In this document: positions 1 to 13,800 of the stretch, in pieces
Layout of the letters: each line of letters opens with the position of its first letter
Numbering within the stretch: position 1 is the stretch's first letter
NCBI RefSeq assembly: GCF_030463565.1
Contig: NC_134656.1
Location: forward strand, 5,876,501 to 5,940,500
Origin: Pelecanus crispus
Lineage: Eukaryota; Chordata; Aves; Pelecaniformes; Pelecanidae
Direction: 5' to 3'
Length of the DNA: 64,000 nt
Position numbers and translations under genes: made by a program
The notes under the pieces: generated by a model
The model's database searches: none
Told to the model about the DNA's origin: nothing
Seen by the model: only the letters and a program-made list of their open reading frames with translations

Positions 1-3000
1 TGGGATCAGTTACCTACCAAGAGATCTCCATTTGGTGGGGGTGGAAATCTTTCGATCTCCTATCTTTTCCTGCCAAACCAGCATAGCTGGAATCTTCTGT
101 TAACAGCCAGCATAGTAATTTGCTGAGCTTCAGACTTAACATTTTACCAAGACATACAAAAACCTCATGCATCTGCTAAGTTCAAACCTTCTAGGAACAA
201 TTCCAGTAAGATGCTTCATGTTTCCTGCTCCATGAAAAAAAAAAAAATCATCTATAATTGACCTTGACAGATACTGAGAACATTTGGCATCTATTAAAAC
301 CCCTTTAAGATGAGACCCTCTGAGCTATAAAAAGAAATGTAAATGTGAACTTTATACCACATTTAGTTCACTGGAAACACTACCATGGTAGGTTCAGTCA
401 GTTATTTTGCACTGAAAAGTTATCTTAAAATATGTCCAGAACTAACTTTTTAAACATTTATTGAGCAAGAGGGGCTTTCTGTTTCATCCTACGCATCTGT
501 TTTTTGCAGACAAGCTCTTAAAAGAAATACCTGACAAAGCAATCTGCATAGCATTGTCGTCGTCCATCTGTCCGGTCCACAGATATGCACAGTTGGAGAA
601 ATACAAAAATCCACTTAATTAACTTTTGTACTGAGAATTATTCCTACTTATGACTTACACGATCATTAGAACCTCTGTCAGACCATATCTAGGAAGCAGG
701 GACAAAGCCAGGAACTATCAACAGCGAGAAGCTCTGTCTTGGTTGATACAAGGGCTGCTATCATTAGAGCCACAACCCACTGAAGTGTCAACAAACAAAT
801 CCTTAATCAAAGGACAGAAAGAGAAAATATACTGGATGTTTTAGAGGTCCAAGAACACCACTCCCACTTGAGAAATGGAAAGTTCCAGCTTGGAAATAGG
901 GCCAGCCAGCATTTGGCTCTCCCTTACTAATTAAAACCTAAGTGTTTGGCTGTTAACCCAAGGAAAAGCCCTCTTCCCCCAACACTATCCTCACCGCCAT
1001 GATCGGCTCCTGCGTGTGAGGGTCTCTCCCAGAACTCACAGTGCTGAGACACTTTGCTTTCCATAAACATCCGTGTCAGATGTGACATAATCTCTTTATG
1101 GAGGGAATTTTGGGAAGCGCTGGAAAACTGCTGTTTCCCCAGTGACAGAAGCAGGATTTTCTTTATGCACAGTGGGATGCAGGTGGATGGTAAAGCTGAA
1201 AACTAAATAGAAATCTCATCTAATAATGCAACATGGACAAATTCCTAATGACCAAGACATGCACTCTTCTTGTGACATCTTCACAGGAGAGCTCAACTGA
1301 ACCAAACCGCCCCCACAGATGTAAGAAATTCATGCACTCCCAGCTCTGTTCCCATGGGGAGTTGGCAGGGATCCCTCCCCAGGCACAGCTTTAGCACTTC
1401 AGCTACACAGAAATCCCACTTTCTCTCCTGAAACACAATAGCTCCAACAGCATCTCACAGGCCTCCAGCGTGAAAGGATGAGCCATTTCTGTACTCCAAC
1501 ACAAAGCGTGCTCGACTCCGAGTGCACAAACACAAAGAGCTATTCTTGCTCAGAATCAGGTCTTGCTCAGTGCCTTTTGCTGTCACCACTCTCGAGCTGG
1601 AGCACGCTACCCTGTACCAGGCTATTCACCGAAACGTAGCGTGTGAGTCACGAAGTGGGCGATAGCTGCCCATCCTCAAAAGCACAGACATCGTGATGCT
1701 GCAGGGCAAGGCTTCAAGCTGGTTCAGGGCCTTTCACTTGATGAAATTGTAAAAAATTGGAACAGCCCTTCTGGTTTTGGCATAAAAAAAATCATGCCTA
1801 GCATTGGGAATATCCGAGCGTACTGATGGCTTGGGACGGGTGTGCCAGGATGGACACAGAGCTACAAGAAGAATATGGGACCGAACTGCAAACTCTCCAT
1901 CTCAAAAGCAGTAGACAGATCCTGCAATCTTAAAAGACTTGCAAACAGCACAGGTTTAAGTTTAACAGTTAGCTATTGACCATGCCAATGATATTAGGTG
2001 AACAACCATTCAAAGATCTTAGAATTTCTCTGGAATAAACTAAATCCAACTACTTAGAAACTGATACTCTGAAAACTAAGTAAGAGCTTTCTAGCAGTCA
2101 AAGTTTCACCATCATGTGGATTACCAAATAGCAATTCAATATAACAAAAATCACTCATTTGTATAAAATTGCTTTAAATAATAAAGCCTGGGGATTAAAA
2201 AAAAAAAAACAAACCACAAAGTAGCTACATCTAGGCACTGTACTGACTACCAGTGGCACAAGACCAATTCTCACTTTTCTTGCGATCACCAACATTCGTG
2301 GTTTTTCAGTATGCCAGTCTGATATTATTATTCTTGCCACTCACTCAGGCAAAGCCATCTGTACTGAGAACGCTATGCTTACCCTGTGCAGGGTTCCCAT
2401 ACCCTCCCAGTTCTTGAAGGGGCAGCTTTCCTTGGTGCTAAGCATGGTGAAAAAAACCACGTCATATGCCTGTCAGGTTACTGACTGCTTTCTATTCTGA
2501 ACAAACCTCGATGGGCGTCCTCCAACATTTTCCAGGGTCATATGGATGAACTCCTAATTCCCCAGTGAAAGACAATTACCAAGTTAGATCTGTTGCAACT
2601 GTTAAAAAATTCAGGGTTTAGGATTATATGGAACTAGACAACTTGTCTTTGTCAAAGGTGTTTAGGTGTTGGGTTTTTTTAAAAAAAAAAAAAAAAAACA
2701 AAAGAAAAGAAAACAAAACTGAGTTTCTTGTTCTCAGCTTTTCCATTTGGCCCTCTCTCATATTTCATCTACCAACTTCCCTGCTATTGCAGGGGTTGAA
2801 GTCCGGTCCCTTGATCACTTCCCCAGCTGTTCTCAGAAACGCTGAGTTTTTGAGGCTTCTTGATATATTTTTTGTCCATAGGGCTTTAAATTTGTAAGAA
2901 TGTGCCTGTGATCCTAAGGCCTGTAGTATATCCTGGTGGGTTTTTCATGATTTACTGCATTTTCCACATTTGTCTGTGACAAAGGAGAACTCAAGCAAAT

Positions 3001-6000
3001 GCTCCTGAGTGTGCACTCACATCTTGCTAAAGCAGCCACCACAAAGGAGTTGCTCGCTAGTCTGCAGCATGGCTGGTTTGTATAAAAGAATCCTCTCCCT
3101 CCTCCAAGGAAGTTTCAAGTGAATAAATGACTGTGTTGGACTTGGAAGCAAGTTGTCCAAATTAAAACTGCATTCTCAAATGATTATTTTAAAATGACAG
3201 AAAATTAACCAGTCTGAGGTGAAGCCTCATGAGTGTAGTATCTCTGGAAGCAGAGAACTGGGCTTTCCACTCTTGATGCAAAGAAATATTTCAGTTGTTT
3301 CAAGGCACATTTGCCACAGTTTAACCCTTACATTAATACATAAGCCTGCGTGAAAATTCTGTTCTGTGAGAAAAATATACCAGAGAATAGTCATAGTTTC
3401 AATCTGATTCTAAAGATGCACCTTCAAAATGCAAATGCAGTATTCTAGCAAACTTGTTTTGACTGTGCAAATAAATTTTTAAAAAAATTGTTTCTGGAAG
3501 CCCAGCAAGAGTTGGGTTTGAAATCTCTCAGTGGAATTACATTTTTGTTCAAGCAATACCACATAGTTTGGAAGCCACAGAAAATATCTATTAAGAGAGT
3601 CGCTAATTTAGGGAAAAAAATGACCCCATCTGGAACCGAGTCTGCAGTGCTGTTCATTGCACCACAAGAAAAATATTATTGTACTGCAGTGTGTGAAGCT
3701 TTGTAACAAAGATGACGCCAGGTCAAAAGAATCTAACTTACAAAGAAAGGTTGAGGTTAAGGTCTTGCTTTTAGTGTAAAGGATTAAGTCAAAAAGGAAG
3801 TTTAACATGAAGGAAGGGGTGGAAAAAAGATGAACTGAACTGACAGCTAACAAACTTTTTTCCTCTGTGAACAATAAAGGCTTCCAACTCCAGGAGGATG
3901 TCTTCCAATAATGCAAATTGAGGTAAGTAAATTAAGAGACCTTAGGAAGCATTATTTTGAACATAAAGAAATATAAGCATAGCGAGAGCATTATCAGAGC
4001 AGATTGCTTAAGTAAGGCTTAATTAAATGCAGAGACCCCAAAGAGACCCTAGGGGAAACTACATCCCTAAGTCAGAAACTTCAGTGCCTGAAACAACGGA
4101 GAGGGTGAGTCAGGTATTTACGAACAACAGCTCGAAGACAGGGTGAGTAAGGGCATACCAAAACTACCTGTGATGGGAAACGTGTAACAAAGCGGGTTTT
4201 GCATTAGGCATTTGTCCGTGCAGCAGTGCCGAGCCTTGGTCAGCCCTGGGCACGTGTGGTAGAAGCCACAGGTTCCAAGGAAACTTCATGGAAGCGAGAG
4301 AGGTACCAATGAATTTTGCAATCTCCATGATTATGAAACAGCTGAGTGAGATGCAGAGGACCTGAAGTGTAGTTTAAGGCATCAGAAAGGAAATTAGGCA
4401 CTTACCCCCTTTAGCTGAGTTAGTTCTGAGATAAGACAACGACCGAAAGGACAACAGAAAACCCAGCAGTGACAAAAAGTTGACTAGGTGCCAGTTCCGT
4501 ACTGATGACAGCAGGAGGGAAGGGAGCAGGCTCTGAACGAGGCAGCTGTAAAATGAACTGAGGGTCCAGAGAGAAGCAGCTGTAGAAAAAGAGGTTCTGG
4601 CAGGGCATTTGTTAAAATAAAAGTGAGATGAGTTTTTAGAAAGCATCCTGTCAGTGGTAAGGGTTCAGAAATGCTAACGTATTTTTCTGAAAGCAGATCT
4701 GACATACTGCAGCTGTGTAAAGTGTGGTAGGGAACGGAGCAGCAGGCAAACCAACAGGGACAACAAGATGGAGCAGACAAGACAGAGACCAACACCCACT
4801 GAGATCAGCAGTGGTTCAGGGGAGATCACCCTTCTCACACGACTACAAGCTGCAGGACCACAGATACTCAAGCCCCGTGTTTCTAATGGCTGAGCACACG
4901 TGGAGGAGCAAGGTGGTGACCACTCCAGCTAACAGCCCCACGGAGGAGAACCTGGGGGAAGCAGAAACTGTCAGGGGTGACAAGAGGAGACACAGCTTCC
5001 CTCTCTTCTCTGCAGTACAATACTCTGCTCACTTCATTCATCCAGCCTGTAACCTGGGAATGGGGACATGGAGCTCAGCATACGTGGCTTATGGGTGGAT
5101 GCTCAAGCTGACGATGCTTAAAGTTTTATTAAGGACCAACTAAACAGCCTTTAAGAAAGACTTGGTAAAACCTAACAGAAACTGTTCCTGTGGGAACGGT
5201 GTTGAATTTTCTAATGTTGCACATGTAAAAATCCAAATTACAGTTTGGTATTAAAGTTGGCATAAGGATATGCCTCCATTCGTAGATGGGTTGTTCGTAT
5301 CTCCTGCATTCCTCCACAGCCAAAGCAACACGTGACAATACGCTGTCACATATGCACGTGGATCCGCCAGGCATCAGCTAAGAAAAAACCACGTATCACT
5401 AACGATACACTGCACCTCTGCCTCCAAAAGCCAGGCCATTCACACCTAAACCCATGAGCAAATTTCTCCTCAACTGCAGCAGCATTAGCCATAGACATCT
5501 ATCAGTAAGTCATCCTCTAAAGAAACTACAAGCGAATACTGCCCATCCTCAAGCAACAGTAGCAGGGTAGTGCCACCGTGCAACAGAGATGTACTGGGTG
5601 ACCCGAAGAGATGATGGCAGCTCCCCACGTCACCTCTCTGGCTCTTGGCTAACGCTGTCTGCTGTCACTGTGTTGACTGTCATTTCCCGAATTCTCAGTT
5701 CCAATTTCAGATTAAATTACTCCAGCAGTATTCCTAAGAAAGAGGTTATCTGTACTGGGTGAGATCAGTGGGAAATGAATACACTAAACATTCAAATACC
5801 ACACCAAGCCTGTTGTTGAGTAATCCAGATTTCAGCCGAATTAAATGGTGCACAGTTGTACACAACTACAAACATCTGTTTCCAACAGGTGTCCAGATCA
5901 TTAGCAGCTAATTCTACATCTCCGTTACATTCCCTGCCATATGCTGGGGGATAATCTCAGCAAGCAATAGGGGTTTTCATCTCAAATGCTAACAAATCTG

Positions 6001-6824
6001 GTCTGCGAGGCTTCATGGTTTTTTCTTATGTCACTTATTAGATAATGCCTCTCAGTTGCTGCTCTCTGCTCTTTCCATGCCTTGCGTCTGTTCTTTCACA
6101 GCACCCAAAGGCTCTTGCAACCTGCCTAGTAACAAGTGACAATTTCTTCATGCCATCCTAGAAAAAATTCCCTCCCTTGCCCAGGGTAAATGCAAAATTT
6201 ACCTCCTGGATAAACTTGCACTCAGGCTGGAGTGCATTCTGCAACAAAGCAGGATTCTTGCCCCTTTGCCACGAAACTGGGAATCCCAGTGGTACTAGCA
6301 GAGTTGTAGCAGTTAAAATGCTATGTTGCCTCTTTTTTCAAAACAAAGGGCTCTCGGGCACATAAGAAGCCACGTCCTGTCCCCTCCCCAGCTAGCGCTG
6401 CCACCTGAAGAGGCCTACGGCAGGACAGTCGGGTGCGCTGGGCAGGGCTCTGAAAGCTTTTCTCCATCACTGGTGGGAGCAGCCTTCTGCCCTCGTTCGA
6501 GCTCCCGGTTAGGGCTACGTGTCGGTGCATGGAGCAAACAGCACATAAAGAACAAAAGGAGAAGATGCGGTTTTATAAGCAACTTCATTAACTGAAAATT
6601 GGAGATTTCTTCGCCCCTTTTCTTGGCAAAATCAAGGTGCCTTCCTGAAAGCGTGATAGCATTTCTGTGGCCGTAACAAACGTGTATATACGCAAACAGA
6701 ATTTGACCTTTGGCATTAAGCAACAATAACAACAAAACTGGGGGTGACTGCAGTGCTGACAAAAAACAAGAGAGACTGCTCTGGAGCCTGAACTGACTCC
6801 CTGCTCCAAGGCATAAGCAGAGGC

Positions 6825-6968
6825 ATCATAGAATCATAGAATCGTTTAGGTTGGAAAAGACCTTTAAGATCATCCCATCCAACCGTTAACCTAACATTAC
6901 CAAGTCCACACTGAACCAATTAAGGGGAGAGTAGACTAAACCATGTCCCGAAGTGCCACGTCTGCCCA
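6825..6968 (-). mobile_element. CR1 LINE 3' fragment
   Basis: The plus strand starts with tandem ATCATAGAATCATAGAAT, the reverse complement of the CR1 3'-terminal octamer repeat. It continues with TTGGAAAAGACCTTTAAGATCATC and the 'cccgaagtgccacgtct' segment. It is nearly co-linear with the longer copy at 61986-62310, so both belong to one subfamily. The element lies on the minus strand and is 5'-truncated, as most CR1 copies are. Confidence 0.9.
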
Positions 6969-8334
6969 ATTAGCTGCTAATGATCATGAATCTGTCACAC
7001 TGCTTCAAGCGGGTGGCATCCCTTCTCTGCACAAGGGGGTACAAAATCTCACTCAAGCTTTGGCCTTTTTGTTCCCTAGCAAGGTGTTAGCTGTGCCGGG
7101 CTTTCTGGCAGACCTACCAGTTGCATCAGCCCCCAGGGCATCTCCTGAATGCCGGCTGGGAAGAGGAGCAGTTGTCAGCAAGAGCTGCTGGTCTTTCCAC
7201 CCCACACATCCCATCCTCCAGATGAACGACAGCAGTGGACTTGAAATGGTCTTGAATGAACTATGGCAGACCAACGTCAGGGTGGGGAGATTGGTGAGGA
7301 TTTAGCGGCCCTGTCTCCTGCCAGCCCTCAAAAAAGCAAGCAGCGCGATGAGAAGTTCCTGCGATCCCATAGCTTCCACCAAAGCCATGAGTGGTGCTTC
7401 TGCTGGTGAGGGAGGTGCAGATGGGATGTTTTTACCTCCTCTTCATTCCCATCCCTGTCAATCCAAAACAAACTGCAACTAGTTAGAGGTGGGAAAGGCG
7501 GTTCACGATGAGAAAAGGATTCCCTGGCTCGATTTGCGTGGCACTGCTGGATATGTGGATACGTGCCACTGCGGTGGCACAGCTGCATCAGTCCTGCTTC
7601 CCAGCTTCCAGTAACCTTTCCAGCCTAAAATAGCAGACCTACTGCTTGATTTTTAGCAGCTGAAGAGCAGCAGTAAACCACATAAGTATTATGTAAAATG
7701 ATCTTTTTCTAAGTATATGTTTATTGTGCACAGAAGAAGTGGATTTAATTACAAACAACTGGAAGTTTTTAACAGTCTGGATTGCCCCCTACTCCCTTTC
7801 TAAAAACTAAGGTTTGGCAGCAGCTTTTGGGTTTCATTGCAAGTCTTCTAAGTATTTCCTTGGAAAGACTTTACACTTGGTCCCAGGCAAGAAGTCAAAA
7901 TCAACATTTAAAAAGCATGCCCTGCATAATTTCCAGGATTCAGCAGCATTAAGGTATACTTATGGAGGCCAGGAGGAGAACTGCTTTTTGTGCTTTTTGA
8001 CTTCGTGCATAAAGCTGGTCTTCAGACAAGGAAGTTTATATTCCAAATAATATTTTTAACTACATGCGGTCAAGTGCATAACTTATCAGGCCTTTCCTCA
8101 CCCCCCTCCCAAAATAAGCCTGAATGGTAAATATCTCTGCAGTATTTAGTTTTTGCTTAGACCTCTACTAGGAGTGACAGATTCTCAAACCTAATAGAAA
8201 ATTACTCGGTGGCAGAAAAAGTTTCAAATAATATTTTCTTAAACTCTTTTATACAGTAAAACTACAACTTGGGCCTGATAGTGATACTTGGGCTAAACTG
8301 GCTGGTGCTGCACTGAAGTGAATTAAGCACGATT

Positions 8335-8475
8335 TCATGGTGTGTCACCGCGCCTGGCCCGCGGGACGGAGGGCTGTCCCCTCGCTGGCGGGACGGCAGC
8401 ACGCAGGTGACTGCTGTGCCCGCTGCTCCCAGACGGGACGGCTGACACTGCCCTCGCTCGTGCGAGTAATCCCAT
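8335..8475. other. Small CpG-dense patch inside the GNAS intron
   Basis: About 140 bp with many CG dinucleotides in otherwise AT-rich intron. It includes 'gcccgcgggacggagg' and 'ctcgctcgtgcgagtaat'. No start codon followed by a G-alpha N-terminal sequence is visible on the minus strand. It could be a minor regulatory element or part of an old repeat. Confidence 0.4.
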
Positions 8476-10780
8476 TGAGATCGCCGGGACTGCGATGAGT
8501 CTGCATGACTGAAACTCCTGGTTTGATCCAAAGACCAGGAATGAAATTTCACCCATTTCATCTATTTGCTAATCAAACAGGCCTGTGCAAAACTTCTGGC
8601 TTTCCAAAAGCAGTGCACATGGCACTTTTAGATATGCATGTTTGAGGACTATCCACTAAAATTTTACCTCAATTTTTGTTTGGGGGAAAAACAGACAAGG
8701 AGGAGTATTTTCCTTGTGAACATTTGAAGTGGTTTCAAAAACAAACACACATTGTTCTGAAATAACTGCAAATCAAGTCCTGCATCACTCACCACCTAAA
8801 ACCACAAAATGCTACAAACAAGAGATTAAACTTCACAGAAGCTGAGAGAAATGAGAGCACAGGCTGTGTCAAGGCATCAGGCTTAGAGGAGAGAACACCT
8901 TTCAGCTTCTGCAGTCTAAAAGGTATTATAAGTTTTTAATCACCAGAGAAAAATCGGGTCTATCAAATTGTGAATTTCCTGTGTGGAGATAAGGCAGGGA
9001 AAGCATCAAGAGTATTTTATGCAGTATTTTTCTTCCAAGTGGACAGTTTTAACTGGTATTTATAAAAAAACAAAATCTGAATGCAGACTTTCAGCTCACA
9101 ATAGCATGCCCTTCTCCTCGGTGTCTCCGTTTCCTCCCCTTGTAAAGTCCCAGTCCCACAAATCCCCCAGCGCTGCAGAAAACCTCCCAGCTAGCCAGTG
9201 ATCCTGAGATTTCAGCATAGAAAACAACCAGGAAAAATGCAAAACCAAACAAATACAGCCTACATACTAAAAATTTTGTTCGGTAGGGGGTGGGGAGGGG
9301 AAGAGGAAGAGGTTGTGGTGTAACGCGTGATGAGGGTGTCACTGAGAAAGGGAAGGACAAACCATATAAAGTGCTTTTTTTTTTTTCTTTCTTCTCTCGT
9401 TTCCGCAGCAGCATCTCCCCATTAGAGCTACTGATCAGGCACAGTTCGAGCTCCGCGCCCTGTGCACGCCGGGACCGGGGCTGCTCCCCAGGCACTGGCA
9501 CAGGGCAGGCACGCTCTCCAATAGCTCCGGCACAGACAAGCAAGACAGCTGCCCGTTTCTACTACAGGCTCGCTGTGCTCCAGGCTCCGTGGACTCAAAC
9601 CTGTCTGGTATCTCCAGCAAGAAGCCAGCAGAGCTCACGAACTCTGAGAAAGTAAGCGACAGGATTGCACAGCTGTCCGTGTCCCAGTCAAACTGCCATA
9701 AGCAAAATTAGTCAGAAAGGAGTAACATAAAGCTGTCACCTTGCCTCGATGCCTGAAACTTGTCTCCTACAGTGCAAAGCAATATTAGAAGCTCAAAGTA
9801 ACACTAAGCAGATCTTCCTCGGAGATGGCAACTGTGCTCCCTGAATGGTTCCCAAGCGAGCACATGTAGCACAGGCATCAGTTAGGGCACTCACCCGTAC
9901 ACTGAAATTAAACCTATAGCTACTCCTCACCTACTCAGCTAATGGGTGGGTGCCTCATTGTTGCACTGCCTCATGGCTCCTCTCGTCATGCAAAGGAAGG
10001 CGGAGGTGAAGATGGAGCCCCTTCAGTCTCAACAGGGCTGAAGACGACAGCCTGATCCCTGGGGTACTCTGCTATTTTTGCCATGACAAAAAGAGAAATG
10101 ACACTTAGAGTAACAGTAAAAACGTAGTTCTGAGGTTATTTTGATTTGCAATGATGTGAAAACAGAACTTGGCTCTCCACAAACTTGTGCCAACTAGTCT
10201 GTGATGAAAAGCTTTAAAACTTTCTTACAAACAGTAGAGCTGGAGCCTGGAGAATCCCTTCCGCCAGCCTTTGCTTCCTGCACATGCTGACACACATTTA
10301 TTGGTAGCAAGACCGTGATCAGAATTGTTTCAGTATGTCAGGGAAATCTAAAATCTCTGCGACGTGACAGGCTCAATTTATAGTTCAGGCTGACGTTTCT
10401 GGCTGCCCTGACCACCCCATAACCAGTGCCGAGTGGCCCAAGGGAGCAGCGCACGTGCACTGCGCCTTGCGAGCTCCTCTGCAATGCCACCTGCTCTTCA
10501 GCAGTCAGTAACAGCACTTGGTCAAGATACCACCGAATTGCAAAATCCAATGAATGTTCCCAAAATGCAAGCCTTCGATTTTTAAAAGCAACTTATTCTG
10601 GGTTAGCGTTCCTATAATTTAATGCGGAGGAAGCCTGTGGTAGGCACAGATGGGAGAACTGCTAGGGACGCTGGGGTGGGATTGCAGCACTGCACAGGAC
10701 AGCCCAGGGCAGAAGGATCCAGCAAGAGCCCAGAAAGCTTGCTGATCATTAACAGAATTGTGCTTTAAAATGAAAGCCTC

Positions 10781-10864
10781 TTCCACAAAAATCCATATAA
10801 AAACACTTTTCCACGAAAATCCATATAAAAACACTTTTCCACGAAAATCCATATAAAAACACTT
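10781..10864. repeat. 28-bp minisatellite, three copies
   Basis: Three head-to-tail copies of a 28-bp unit beginning TTCCAC(G/A)AAAATCC, at 10781-10808, 10809-10836 and 10837-10864. Copies 2 and 3 are identical and copy 1 differs by one base. The short repeated open frames here on the minus strand are a by-product of the repeat. Confidence 0.95.
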
Positions 10865-13800
10865 CTCCAGTCACACTGGCAGAATTCCACCTTACATATA
10901 AATCGCCTTCGGTTGACGGGGGAAGCTGCAGGGGACATTTCCACAAGCGGCTCCCACAGTTCTTTTCCACTGGCGCTGTGATAAATGCCATCCCCGCGCA
11001 GGGCGCGCACGGGATGGGTGAGGGGTTGGGCCCTCCCTTCATTTGTTTTTCCACTGAACCCGATAGACTTCCTTGAGGTCAAAGTCATGAAGTTGCGGTA
11101 GCATTGCTATGCACAAACAAACCTGTGTGAAGCTGCGCTGAGGTAGAAGCGTGTGGATTTGGTTTCTGAAAATAGTGCTGAATAAACTGACAGCCCAGTG
11201 CCAAGCTCAGCCTTCTGGGATGGAGACATACCAGGGGATGGGAGGCACTAGGTTGGTTTGTTTGGTGTGTTGTCTATGATTTTAGTATGCAAATCCCTCC
11301 TTGCAAGAAGATTTAAATGTGCTTAGGATGGGGAAAAGGCGAAGGAATAGTCCTTTGGTTGGAAGACCCCCCCCCGTAACTCTTCCTCCAATTTGAATCA
11401 GAATTTATCTGGATTTTCCCAGGAATTTCAGCACTCCCCCCCTCTTCCAACACACTGCAGCAGAGACTAAAGTGGCTAAACAGAGCAAGACTGTAGATTG
11501 TAAAACTGCATCTTAGGCCTTCTTAGGAACCGACCCATCCTCCTCAGCGTCCACTTCCTTCAGTGGGCAAAATAAATACTAGTGACTTTCTGACATCTGT
11601 TTAACACCCTCTGCCTCCCCACGCACCCCACATTCCTCAATGCAGAGAATAGTCATCTTTTTTTTTTTTTTTTTTGTCCTTTAGCGATGTGCAAATCTTA
11701 CAAAACACTGCTCGGAGACAGATACCGTGGATTTTCTTTACAGAGGGAACACGTTAGAGGAAGCGAAGAAAACTTCAGCTGAGCTATTTATAAAGCATAT
11801 GGTGGCTTGTTCCTCAAATGAAGCATTTGAGGAACAATGAGAATAAGTCATGGAGTTCAAATTCCCTTCTTGAGACACATCCTTCAGGTCCAAATCTAAA
11901 GTATTATGGATTTATATGCCTGGTAACTGGGCTTTCTTATGACAAGTATCTGAGTTATCCTCACTCCAGGGAACTGCCAAGCTTTTTTTTCTTGCCTTTT
12001 CTAAATTATAGCAATTAGAAGGAAATTCAATGAAATCATGCATATTTGTGAATAAGCACACACCCAAATTTAAGGGAGCCAGGGAAGAACTGCATGTAAT
12101 TAGAACTAACTGCGCTCTTCAAGGTTTTTCCTCAACGAACGTGCACACACCTTATGGAGATGTGTGGGTATCCATAGCACACAAAAGGGTCATAAAGAAA
12201 CTATCCACATTTCCATTGGGATGACTATTAACCCCTTTTTTCTGACATTACAGGTTTTGATCAAGCAAGGATTGCTGGCTAACACACTTTTCAGCATCTT
12301 GCTGGACGCCTGTGCACAAGTGGAGCTCCAGAAGCTGAAGTATTGTCTGCATGAGGCTGTTCAAGGGCAGGCAGCACTGGAAAGGCACCAAAATTTTGTG
12401 CAAAGATGGCCCACATTTCCATGTAAGAAGCTCACCTAGGCATACAGCAATGGGGATTAGCTCATGAAAATACCATGAAGCCCAGCCTTCTAGATTGAAA
12501 TGCCGTAGTCAGGATGGATGGGGCAATATCTCTCTCTCCTCTACTGTAAGGTCCAACCCTGCTGAACAGTGTGTTAAGTGATTAGTTAGTTATGAGGAAC
12601 ACTCAAGGGGCCTAAGCCCTTCCCCTGCAAAGGGCAAAAATATTCAGTGATTTCTGGAAAAATCTCTTAAGGTTACAGGAGATGCCAAAGGAGAACATGA
12701 ACAAACCACCAGCTAGTACAAATGCTTTTAGCAACAACACTTGAAAGTGTTAAAACATCAGCCACGTAGTTTCAGCAGTGTTGCTGGCAGACTAACAGGT
12801 AACGCACACACAAGCCCTTCTAGTTTTGCATGGAAATTTTTGCAGGAATAATGACATGCACGACCATGAAGATGTAGTGTATATTTGGAGTCAAGGTGGG
12901 ATAGCATTCTACATGTCTCTCTTGAATCTCTCTCATCCCTCCTTCCCAAGGAAGCTATACGAAGAACAAGGGTTAACAGAGAATTATTAGAGTCTTCTAA
13001 TAAAAGAAAAAAGGGTAGACGCCAGGTATGAAAAGCAGAGTGGTCATACCGGGAGGCTACTTCCCTAACCCTGACTGCAGGGTTTTCACCCAACCCAAGG
13101 AAGGAAAATGAAATTTCGCTATAGTCCATGTATTCTACATTCAGGCACCTGCCAGTCCTGCCCGAGACACCTCTTTAAGGCAGCATACAATAACACAAAC
13201 ACAGCTCCAACATGTATGCTGAGAAACTTGAGAGTTTGAACTACATTTTTGTAGGCAGCTCCAAAAACTTCACAAGTGCCTCATGAATCAGACAGAAGGA
13301 GTTTGCTTGTACTTTATTACAGCAGTAAAGTTTGAACTATAAATAACATTAAGGTGCTTGGTCTCCTCGCTCTTCGCTTCCTGGGTTTTTTTTTTAAATT
13401 TTATTTATTTCCAAAGTATTTTTTCTTCGCAGAAGCACCAGGTCAGGTTCAGTCCTCCTCTCTGTCCTTTCTTCACTGCTGGTCGTTCCCATCAGCTATG
13501 CCCACCCATGACACTGCCAGGTGTAGAGAAACCCTTGCACAGGAGACAGTTCCATTTAAGATGTCCCAGTGCAGAAAGGAGCCGACAGTTGCACAGAAGC
13601 AATCAAGACATTTTGTCTGCTCTGGAAACAGATGGTGCTGACTGAGCAACAGGATGACAAGCTTCTGCCAGCCTTGTTGCACCTAAACCAGCAGCAGTTT
13701 GAGCCTACCATGCCAGCCGCTAGTTAAAAATATAACAGCACAGGTGATTCCTAAGTGTCACCATTTAATAATCGATATTGTGCTCAGCAGGTAGCCTCTT

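Noticed and set aside
4724..5143. 139-codon plus-strand frame in the GNAS intron
   Set aside because: No recognisable motif, no splice or promoter context, ordinary composition; length alone is compatible with chance.
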